Positions 35,401 to 47,400 of a DNA stretch of 64,000 nt are shown in pieces. Source of the DNA: Nomia melanderi (taxonomy: Eukaryota; Arthropoda; Insecta; Hymenoptera; Halictidae). A model generated the notes under the pieces. It was not told the DNA's origin. It did no database searches and saw only the letters and a program-made list of their open reading frames with translations. The DNA lies in the NCBI RefSeq assembly GCF_051020985.1, contig NC_135002.1, positions 4,774,001 to 4,838,000 on the forward strand, written 5' to 3'. The position numbers and the translations under genes are program-made. Each line of letters begins with the position of its first letter. Positions within the stretch are counted from its first letter, which is position 1.

Positions 35401-38400
35401 TCCTCGTTGCTCGCAGGATCCCGAAGGGGTCGTGGAGGAACAAAGCCGCGGACGCGGTTCGACCTCGTTCACACGGCCGCCATATAATGCGGCAAATAAT
35501 CGCCACGGTGGGAGTGATACATGGAAAATCGCGCCGCCTCCCCGCCCTCGCCCGCCGGCCGCGCGCCTACTTTACGGATAAAAAGCCGGAGAACAATATC
35601 GCGGCAGCTTGTGCTCGCACTTACATCACCTTCGCCGCGCGTGCGTGGAAATCTACGCTCGTTTCTCTGTTTGCCTGGAACGACGCGGCGGTTCCGCGGA
35701 AAGAGCCCGCATCCAGCGCGCCGGATTAAAACGCGGCCCAGTGGGGATGGATGGCTCTGGGTCAGCCAGTTTCCCTGTTGCTTCGCTCGACTTCTAGGGG
35801 CGATGATTGTTTCGCGTGATCCTCGGGCTCCGAGTTCTCGGTGAAGACGCCCTCTTGTGAATGTTTGGAGAAATTTCGTTCGTGGAAGATTCCGAACTTG
35901 GGGGGTAGAAGATAGGAAGTAATAGACTTGGTTCGTAGAGTTTTAATTTGGTTTATGGAAAATTCCAAATTCGCAGCATAGATTTGAAATTTGGTTGATA
36001 GATTTTTAATTTGGTTTATGGGAGACTCGAAGTTTGGTTTATGGAAGATTCCAAATTTGCATCGTAGAGGACGAATTTAGATTATAGGGGATTGTATACG
36101 TGATTCATACGAGAACTCTGAACTGCGTTCATAAGGAATTCTACATGTGATTCTGAATTTAATTCCATTTGGCGTTCGACTAAGATCGGTTTATTATTAC
36201 TATAATACTGCAATATTGCTATAATATTATTACTATGATAGTAAACGATCGTTTCATGTCAACATGAAACGATATTCGAACACGATATTTCCATCGATCT
36301 AGATTAAGGAACATTCTCTGGCAGTTGCGCAGCGATTAGACTGTGCTCGTTCCGAAGGACAGCGCACAATTCGCGCAAAGAGAAATGAAGAACGATTTAA
36401 CGAGGACACTGACCTTGAACAGCCAATTCAATCCACGCACACCGCACGGGCGCGCACTCTGCAACACTTTCTTCCCCGCATTACGAATGCTGAAAAGTGA
36501 AACAGGAGAGCGGCGCGGCGGATGCGGTGGTTCAGCATCGATCAGACGAGGCTGAACTAACGATAGCTCCAACACGGCCGGATCTGTACGCGGAACGAGC
36601 GGCGAGGATCTCGACACGGTGTTTAATGAATACGGAACGACTCTAATTTTGATTAATGTAATTCCCGTCAATTACGCCCGGCAATTCCGCCAGCTTTCTA
36701 ATCGCGATTCTTTCCCCTCGTTTTTCCCGCGTTCCTCGCCCGTTCGAAACACAGAGACAACCGTGCCCCGAACGATCACCTTAATTGCGGCCGGAATAAT
36801 TTTCCTCGAACACGCGCACCTTCGGAACAAAGAGATACAAAACGAATGTAATTTCGCGGGAAGAGAAACGCGACCGTTAATCCTTCGATTCCCATGGACA
36901 TCCACAGGTGCAGCGTTTTATTTGCTCTATTGAGTATACAAATGGAAAGTTCATAGGATCCGATGCGCCGATCTTGCCAACTGTGCGTACGCTAACCGAA
37001 GTCCACTCTACGCTGACACACATTATATTAGCGACGAGCGTAATAGGAAATTAAGAGTGCTCGTTTTATTGCGAGATCACTTTGTCCTATTTCTTGTCTT
37101 CGTTATGCGCCCAGGTTACCTCAACCGAGTTTTCTAAAAGAAATTGTCAAGGAGAGAACGTAGCGACTCAGATGTGTCTTCCTAGTCTGTTACGGTACAA
37201 AGATTGATTCGTTAAGGCCGATCGTTTTCAGGCTGCTAAGAAAATCGCGCGATCGCGCTGTTACGTTTCAAGGCGACAGACATTCGAAAATAAAAACCGC
37301 CCCGGGAAAGGATCACCGTGGACACGCTATCGTTCCGTCATACCGAGTCAACGCGTCGCGGGAATAAATAATGGACCTATTGATTATTCATCACGGGCGC
37401 GATGAATTTTTTTCCTCGGCCCGTGATCGTAATCCTCCTCCTTTTTTTCCCCCGACGAAGTGCTAGGCATATTTCAAGCGTTTCTTGCGTGGGTAGGAAA
37501 GTATATACCTTGTTCCTAGTCGGTTATTATTAACGTGCATAGATCCTGGAATAGCTATTTATCGGAATGAAATGCAGAATCGATTGTTAACCGATGACAT
37601 TTAATCGAAACCGACTTATTCGCGGGACACTGCGTAATTTTACTTTCCGAAGCTACCACCCACGAGTTCGTTCGTAGAAATCTCACATAGTCATTACCGA
37701 CATTTCTGTTGAAACGTTCAAAGGATTATTGCGATACACCACTATAATTTTCGATGATTACTCGGAACGCGCCTTAAGCTGTCCACTTTCCGCGGAAGAT
37801 ATTTAATCGAATTAGAAAATCTGTACGAACGGTTCAAGAATTGTTCGTAAACCTATGTATATAAGAAACCACTGTATTAAATATTATTCAACGCTTCAAA
37901 CGGGAATATACTAAATAGTTTCAACTTCTATAATTAAAACATAAATACCCCGGTTAGCAAATCCGCACGAACGATTCAAGAACTGTTCGCAAACCCATGT
38001 ATTTAAGAAACCACTGTATTAAATACTATTCGAACTTCTAAATCTACACTTCGAACTCCAGCTCGGAACTCTCACATTTCGTACGGCTGCACCCGCGAAG
38101 AACCCACAAAGGAGATTTCAGTCGTCGAGTTTATCAGCTCCAGTAGCAATCGCGTTATCGATTGGAGTGTTTACGATGCCGGCGACTTATTACGTAAAGT
38201 TTCCCACACGTGGCGCGGCAGAACGCGAAAAAAAATATCTATCGCGAAGGTGTGCAAGTACTAACGTGTTATGCGCTACGTATCGACGTTCGGTGGAGGG
38301 GCGCGAGCCGTTTACGGTAATTTTGGCTTGTACACCGGCGAACCAGATCCTTTCTTTCCCCGTGTTTTTTCGTCGCGGTCACGCGTCTGCCTTCGGCCGC

Positions 38401-41400
38401 GAGCGGAATACGTACGCGGATCGCCGTTCCCGCGCGTGACGATCAAATGACGCGACTTCAATTTAAAGCAGACAAGCTGGCACCAGCGAGCCGAGCTCCG
38501 CCGCTATCTATCGGATGCACGTGTCTTCCTACTCGCTGCCAATTCGCGGGATCTCCACGTGCACCGTGTACCGCACACACTGCCATCCCTTCTCTATTTT
38601 TGTCACGTGCGAAAATAGGGAGCAACGAAATTTCAATTTCTGCACTGACGTTAATAGGGAGTTGATTATTTTGTTTGTTTACTTGGGGATCTCATTTCAC
38701 TTTAGTTTCCGAAGTTTCTCTTTTAAAATTGGAAGTGCTTTATTGTTCTCCTTCTTTTGGTTGTGTATTTTGTTTCATTTTTGTCACGTATAAAAACAAA
38801 GAGCAACGAAACTTCGATTACATTGGATTTAAAGAGGATTGAATATTTTTTTCGTTGAATTAGGGATTTCATTTGACTTTCGTTTGCGAAGTTTCTCTTT
38901 TAAAATGGGAAGTGTTTTATTGTTCTCCTTCTTTTGGTCGTGTATTTTGTTTCATTTCCGTCTCTATTTTTGTCACGCGTAAAAACAGAGAGCAATGAAA
39001 ATTTGATTTCTGAAGTTCCTTTTATAGAGCACGATGTGTATTTTAGTCTTTTGTTCGTTGACTACGTGTTTCGCTTTATTTTTTATTTTTGTACCGGCAG
39101 CGGGAACGAATCTTCGCGCGCTGACGTCAGAGAAACGCGGAAGCGCTCAGGAACGGTAATTGTCGGTGGGGGTTCAGGTGACGCGATAATGCACACAGTG
39201 TCGCGTATTAATGTACTAGCGTCTGACAGCTGGATCGATAATTCGCTCGTAATCATTTGTAAGGCGTTACCGATACCGGAAGGATCGCTCCGATGTAGCG
39301 GAATTTTAAGGAGCTCGTTTGTTTCGCTTACTGTGGAATTAAGGGCGTGATTCTGTCGGTTCTGGCGGACAGTTCTCGAGTCGATGATAAATGGGGGTGT
39401 AGTTTAGGTGATAGGCAAGACGCGAAATAATGGAATACGGTGTCCAAGATAAATTGGAGTAGTTAATAGAACTCTGACAGAGAAAAATAGACGGCTGAAG
39501 TTCGGAAATCTTATATTATCTTGGACACCGTCGATATATCGGGTTCCCGTAATTGAGTGTGATATATAGATTTCGCGGGTCCGCGAAAAGAATAATTTAG
39601 AAGGAATTGCCGCGGTAACGTACTCGAAAGATTGGATGAATCAAAAGACGGAGCGGTAGAATGTTAATTCGAGAGACCATTGAAAGAGGCTGAAGAAACC
39701 GGCAGAATCCGTCGCAGGAAGATCGATAGTTAATTTAAAGGAGTGGCAATCGCACTCGAGGTGACAACGATAACCCTCTGAAAGTGAAAACAGGAGGCTA
39801 TCCACATGCCGCCAATTAATGAAAAACGTGATGAAACTCATAAGAATTTAAGTAATTATTCAAGATAATCAACGATATGAACAGAACTTCAAGCATATTC
39901 TGGGTTGAATTTTGAGAATTGCCGGTGAAGATTTGAAAAATTAGATCTCCGGATGAATACTCATCCTTAATGCTGATGGTTTTCTAGGTCACGTTCCTGG
40001 ACGAGCCGAGAGTCGTTATTAAACGCGAATCCTTTGGCTAGCGAATTCCAGCGAGTTTTTTCCCCGCGGCGAGCAGTTCCAAGGAATTGCACCAATTATA
40101 TTGTCATCGGAAGCGATCGGGCTGGCCGACAAGCGAATCGCTGATTCCGGTTAATAATTCATTCGGTATAATTGCCAGTCGAGCAGTTATCTGCGAGTGA
40201 CACCTGGATGTTGGTTAGAATCGAGGAACTCCCTGTTTCTCCTATACAAGACGGCGACTGCATTGTTCGTAGATAATTAGGTAACAACCGGTAGGTTCTT
40301 CGAACAGAGAACCATTATGCTATCGTGACAATGCCACGTTACAAATTCTGATTACACTTTTATATGTCGGTCGAACCTCGAACTTTTTCATCGGCCTCGG
40401 GGGCCGATTGGGATCGATGCTTTCGAACTTTCATATTAGAATCCGACTTCGGAACGTCATGGGAGGCCTGTCCTTGGTTTCAATCGAGTTCCCCATGCTC
40501 AAATTGTTTATCTGAATTTAATTCACTTTCATGTATCGCTAAATGCTAATTGAGATTTGATAAAGATTCTACTTTGTTCCTAAAATACTGGAACCCAGTC
40601 ACTTATTTCTATCTACTCGAACGACTTCACTCTATACGAAAGTAAATACGCGTGCTGGCAGTAAAGATAAAACGAAGCAATTAAATATTATCATGCGATT
40701 CACTTTTATCTCGGGAAAAAATGTATTCAGAATGTTTATCGTTTCCTACATATATATAAAGTAGAACCTATGAATTAGTATAAACACGTCAAGTCCAAGT
40801 GTTACGAAAACATAGTTGTAACCAACAGAGTATCGCTCGAGGAAAGACAAGGAACTCTACCAATTTAAGCAGCACTGCCCCAGCAGATGGCGTAGCGTGT
40901 AACCAAAAATCATCTGCTCCATCTCCAATTAATAGATCCAATTTAGTGATTATTCGCGAACAGAACTCTGCCCACAATTTCAATAGAATATCAAGGTCAC
41001 CAGCCTGAACGATGTACAATGTATTTCAGGACCAGCTTATTATTAGTTTATTAAAAACTTATTTCTCAAGAGTAACCGAGTCCATTCCCAATCTTCTCGA
41101 ACGTGTCCTCTTTCCGATTAAATCATCGATCACTTCGCTCGACCGAAGATCGCACATCCTTGACGCTGATTCAAATCCCGCGAGGAAGAGACAGTCACTT
41201 TCGCCGCGTCCGATGCAATTACGTGCATCGGAAAGTTGCCGCGTTCCGCGGCGATGCGATAACGTAAGGAGATTCGCAGAATGCGGAGGTCAAGGGCAGA
41301 AAACCTCGAAGGTCCACGCGGAACAACACGCCTCGGAAATGGCGGTCGAGATGGCTTGGCTCGCGCTTCGAATGATCGCGACGATGGCGAACGGTAAAAT

Positions 41401-44400
41401 TCCGCGTGCAGAGTACGCCTATTATTCGTACAAAAACAATTCTACACAGCCCGACAATCCACCGCGACGTGTTCCCTTCGCGGAACTCGACGGCGCGAAA
41501 CACATTTTCCATTGAGCGCCATTAGAATCTCAAGGAAATGCGCCGCGTATTTCTTTTACATAAATAAAACGCTCGACGCCGAAGTTACGTGTACAGCACA
41601 CGCTCGTATTCGCGTTATTTATACGCGCCGTTTATTCCCGCGTTACGCCGCGATCGCGCCCCCGGAGCGGGTTTGAATTAAACGGCGTTAATCCTCGCGT
41701 TAGCGACCGAAATGATCGCTTTGTTCAAACGTTGGTGTTACGGCGTTGTTACGCTAAACGAGGCTACCTCGTCGGAGCTTTGCGAGGACATAATGAATCG
41801 CGTAGAGAGCCTGAATGTTCGGTCGTTTGGAAGTTTCAATGATTAGAGATTTGAAACGTTAGAAGTTTTAAGATTTGGAAATTTAGAAGTTTGGAAGTTC
41901 GAAAGTTTGAAAGTCTGAGTGACTGGAAATTTGAAATTTTAGAAGTTTCGAGGCTTGAAAATTTGTTAGTTCCAAATTTTTTGAGATTCAAACGCCGAGT
42001 GCACAATGTACTAACACGAAGCTTCAAGTTATTAATGTAAGGATTAAACGGCGTTTTGGAGCGGTTCTATTTTCGATTCGAGCAGATGTTACATTCGCAC
42101 CGAATCACGAAAATGATAGTTACTCGAGGTTGAGGAGTACGGATTCGTTCTGGCCGCTTTAATTGGAGCGGGATCGAACCGATCGCGAGAAGCACGCGAA
42201 TAGCGCATCAAAGTAGGGGGCGATATACGCTCGTCGAAGCGTTTCTGGAGTTCCATTTCTTGTCGATCGACCATTCAGGAACTTCTACCCTCCACGGAGG
42301 CCATCCGAGGAGCATTTACATTCGGAGAAAATCGTGCGGAGACGTAGGAACCCACCGGTGATGCTCGAATATCTATTTTTATGGAGGCATTCGATGGCGG
42401 AGGCTATAATTGAACATCGGTTAAGTGATTGGGGGTCGAAGCTCGTTGAGAAAAGCTACGAAAAAAGGAACATGTGGACGCAGATGCATAAAATGTTTGA
42501 TGGGGACTTAAAATGGACTAGGAGGTCGAATAAAGTGAAACGGCTAGATAGGGGAATGGAAAAATCGACTATCTGGGCGAGTAGTTTGAAAGAGTATGGA
42601 AATTTCAGCTCCGAAACCTCTGTTTGCACTTTTCCATTGTAAAGAACGGTGATATCTTTGCCCTGCGCTGAAAATCGGTCAAGTTTTTCATTGTGTACTC
42701 GGTTGAATAACTGTTTGCAACGAAAGAGGAGATCTCTCGAAAAAACTAATAGCGGCGATGAACGAAATGAATTATTATCTTAACCATCGTAAAATTTCAA
42801 TGGAAACCTCCCGTGAATGAAACGGAAACTTTCGACAGAGAAATCGAAAAGCGAACAATGAAGACGGTTAGCTAACGCACGCGTAATAATTGCAATTGCG
42901 CTTTACTTTGCCCAAGGTCTGACAAGTGAAAAAAAAGTCCCGCGTGGATCCGAGCACGTAAGCAATCTTGCATTATTTCCCGAAGATATGCGAACGCTGG
43001 CGAACTCGGTACAGCTGTAATTGCGATAAAAAGAAAAAGGTTACGAGCAAAAAGGTCTGATGAGTCAACGTTCGCTTTTTTATGGATCCCCGTTACAGCG
43101 AATCCTCGCTTGATTATACTCTCGCGTGATGCGGCGCTCCGAATTCAAAAAATGACGGAGAGTCCTTGCAGTCCGTCGCAAGAAAACGGAGAAGGATAAA
43201 AATGTAGGTCAGAGTGAGACGGCGAACGTCATACGGTAATTTTATCGCGAACAACGAGAACCTAAATTTCCGAGTTGTTCCGTTCGCAATTCAAGAGGTA
43301 ATTAGTCGCGATAAATATTCGCGCAAGCGGGAGAATAACTTACAATTAGTCCGCGCGTCGTCGAAGGTAGAAATAATCGTTGATAAATCCACGTGTACGC
43401 GTGTACAATTCCTACGAAGCAATTACAACGGGCGTAAAATACTTTTCCCGATCACTGCACGTCGCAAAGAGACAACGCCGATTCCTTAATTACTATTTTA
43501 ATAAAGTCAAGAATTATGCAGCCATCAAACGTAATAAGCGTTCCACCCTTTACGCCCGATTTATTTATTGCGCCGATTGCCCTCCTTCGACGCGCCGTTT
43601 CCTCCGACCGAAGGGCTGAACGCGTAATTATCGTCGGAATATCGTCAGTTGGTAACACCGGCCCGCTCGCTGGCAAGGCCAATGTCGAATGTTCAGTAAC
43701 ACACGGCTCGAAACTCTTGAAACATCTATGCAAACAAGACCGGAGAGTGCTCGAACGCTCGACGCGCAACGGAAACCAGCATGAGGCACATCCTCTTCGA
43801 ATGTAACTGCTGTGGAGCCAGCAGAAAAATGAGTACAATAGAGTCTTCCGTATCCGAATTGGCAGAGGCGAATAAATATTCCAACGTGTTACCCACCGAC
43901 AGTTATTGAACTGTTTACTGAAGCTTAATTATCAATGCCTGCGGATTTCTTCATCGAATCGTTGGCGGTGGTAACAATTTCGATCCTAAATCAGCGGATT
44001 ACATTGGGCAATCTAATTATTATTCGAGACTTATGGGAGATAATTATTAGATCGATTTTTAATAGATCATTAGAAATCTTATCGATAACCATCTAGAAGA
44101 TGAAGTATTGAAATACAGAAAGTAAAGCTTTCGAGCATGGAGGCAGTAAGTTTTTTCGTACGAAAATACACATTCGATCGATCCAAATACTTGGCTGTGA
44201 AAAAGAAAATTTCACAGCGAGAATAAAAAGACTGAAATACGTCAGAACTGACCTCCGTTAACGATCAACGCGTATTCGGAATAAAAAATGGGAGGAAAAA
44301 CTCAAGAGGCCGCACGCGGATTTCTGTTGCTCAGGTAAACAAGCAACGACAGAAATTAAACAAAATTCCGTTTCGGGGATACAGAAATTCTGATACCGAG

Positions 44401-47400
44401 ATGAAAGTCGTTGAACCGTCGGATTTATTAAAATTCCGCAGGGGGAGGGATCGGGGTGAGGCAGGGGGCGTTTTCACCGCGACATTTACAGGCGGGTATC
44501 GAGACCATATCGCAAACCCGTTCCGTGAAACAAGAATCGAACGAGAACAGAAAAATAAAGTCTGATACCGGCAGCGAATAATATTTACGAAACGGGGAAG
44601 AAATCGAGGGATCGAGCTGCGAAGACGAAATCTCGACGGGCACCGATAATAGCCGCTCCATGGTGCTGTGCGTCTCAGACAACAATGCTAGTTAAAGGAG
44701 GAATACAAGCCTAATTGGTCAATCTCCATCGGTTCTCATCTCATTTTCTGTTCTCATCTCATTTTCGATACTGACGATACTATTCGTCGATATGCTTACA
44801 CTCGACTAATTAAAACTGAAGTACGTGCACGAGCGAGTTAAAACATTTGCAAGGAAATGAATTAGTTAAGAATCTGACACAACTTGTAAGAATTAGCTCT
44901 CATCGGACGAAGACTCTTTAAAGCATGTAAAACCTGCAGCATATAATTCTATATAGAAAAATAAGAGACTACATAATGATCTCTTACGTTTAAATAATTA
45001 TATCACTCGTTTACAACTTAGTATTCCAAGTATGAAAATTTGATCGCGCCAGAATGTCGACATTCGTGCGCAAAGGGTTAGGAGACTGAAGAGGATGAAG
45101 CTAAACGGTTTGCTAATAAGGTAGAAGATGAAAGAAAGAGAAACGAAGTGGAAACGTTAGCGAGCGTTAAGAACATGCATGAGATGCGCACACCATCGAA
45201 TGCACTAGTTGGCTCAACAGAACCAGTTGTAAATGTAACGTAGAAGCGAGAAAAAAGGCTGCAGACTCGATTCGTGAACAATGTAAACGTTACAGGGTGG
45301 CCGAGTCCGCGGTATCGCACAATAACGCATTGTGCCAACGCGGCCAGGTCTAAAATAAAATCATATCGACGTGCCTCACTTGAAATAATCGTTCACGGTC
45401 AAGGAGAAATATTAGATCGCTCGAAAAGTCGTTTTGCTTTCGAGAGTGACGTTTCTATTGTAACGTAGCGATAAACATCGCGTATAGGTGAACCGAAAGA
45501 CAATAGATCGTTCTCGAATAAAATACGCAACGCGTGGTTCAATGAGGTTTCGTTCGAAACAGTGAAATTCCCCTCGAAGCTTCGCTGAAAAATACGAGCA
45601 GACTTTTCAGCGAACAGTTCGACGGCAGAGCTAGCGAATCAACGTCACGCGACGAATTCGATTAACTTATTAACCGCGGCTAACCGACTCATTTGTATTT
45701 AATTGCACTTTCCCGATAAAGTCCTTATTGTTCGGTGTTTTATCCGAAAGATTCGAGAATCTGCTCCAATTACGGTATCCAGCGGGGTATTAATTAAAAG
45801 TTAATTACCTTCGAAGCGGGCGAATACCTTCGAATCACTTTTATTCATCTTTAATTACTGTGCGTATAGCGGCGTCCATATGGACGCATTATGCAGCCAT
45901 AAAAAAACATTTATGTATAGAGTAATTAGAATGTATTCTTAGGTAAGGTCCTCTCGAATAATAAATATGCAATGGAGGTGTTCGCGGCTGGTGCATCACT
46001 TTGTTAACCTTTTCAATGGTGTGCACAATGCGTACGCTAATTTTCCGATACACGCGTAACGCGATTTCTTTCTCGCATTCCTATCCGGTTAAGCGGCACC
46101 CGGGCAAACAAACACTCGAGTTATCTGTGTCTATTCTGGAAAAATTTAGCCTTCAAGCAGTCGGTGTTGATTTTGCTAATAGTGTCGGCCTCGGGGACCA
46201 ACGTCCAGAATAATCATGCGCGTTCGAAGCAGCTTCGAAACTATTCTTCTGCGAGCTTTCGAAATATTAAATAAATTCCCAGCGACGCTCGAACGTGGAA
46301 ATCGGTTCCTTCAATACGTGGATGTACGTTTCGAAGTTGCGCAAACATATGAAATTCGCGTGACATCGTAAACACAGAAAGGATTTGTACGTACATATAT
46401 ATATATATATATATATATATGACTTCGGTATCAACGTTTCGATTCCCTTCGCTCCGCCCACCGAAAATCTTCCATTCCGTTTCGCCCATTTACGCTTGTC
46501 GCACTATTTTTATTCGCCACGGAACAATCTCAGCGAACTCCGGTGAAGAGGGCCGCTCGTTTCTCTCCGTCCTGGTCGTATTTGCGTCGAATCATCGGTC
46601 AAAGACCCGGAGAGAAGCGAGACGAGCGGCCCACAGCCGAAACGGTCGAACCGCACCGTGCGGCATAAATTAATTCAAGGCCGGCCGGAAAGAAAAAACC
46701 GGGGACCGCAAGAGGAGAGTCGTGAGAGGAGCAGGAGGAAGAGAAAGAAAGGACCACCGTTCGGGCCACGTTTTCTCCCGCAAGTCCCTTTTGTCCCGCG
46801 CGTCGTCGCGTCGCCTGAATCCAATTTCGCACGCGCGTTGCGCCGCCGTGTCGTCGATCAGCTGACCGACACCGTGCCAATTGAATTCAATGGCCGGGGA
46901 AAGATATCGAGAATCGCGAGATCCTGGCCACCGGTCGCTCGAGAAAGCGGAGTAATGATTTCTGCCGGTCGACGGGTAATCTCTTCGCCGAGCTACGCGG
47001 AGAATTAGAGGAACGGGAATGCTGTTTCTCGGGAAAAAATGTTCGAGGCATCGGCAATCATTCGCGGCTCGGCGGCTGAACGATCGAATTGAGATCGTTC
47101 ATTTTGGAATCCGAATTCCTTTGGGGTTGATGCTTTTATTTAGATTACCGCTTTATGATTGACGTTTGTTTGATTGGCATTCGGAGTGGACTATTTGGAG
47201 TAGAGAGTTTGGAAGGTATGAAAAATGACATTGCTCGAAAGCAGTTATTATTCTTGAAGCTTATTTAAGAACCTGACGTTCGTATCACGATGAATCCCTT
47301 CCGGGCTGTTATAATTCGGGAGTAGGTGTTAGCAGCGATCAGCTCCGTTTACAAAAGAATTATGGTCGTGACTTGTCGGCTGACAACGAAGAATAGCTTT

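Larger units (their letters stand above)
30903..41000. other. Atg17 giant intron, middle part
   Basis: No protein-like frame on either strand. The stretch holds one TTAA element (32,416-32,628), a palindrome cluster (33,796-34,013), a FGGTTTATGG-like AT minisatellite (35,920-36,066), a 26-bp inverted repeat (36,248-36,273), a 142-bp-period duplication (37,817-38,032), a 185-bp tandem repeat (38,590-39,090) and a 95-bp perfect-stem hairpin (39,437-39,531). CpG-rich DNA occurs at about 34.2-34.7 and 35.3-35.8 kb. Confidence 0.65.

Noticed and set aside
42150..42240. tRNA-like B box GGTTCGATCCC on the minus strand
   Set aside because: No A box at the right distance and no cloverleaf with a paired acceptor stem.
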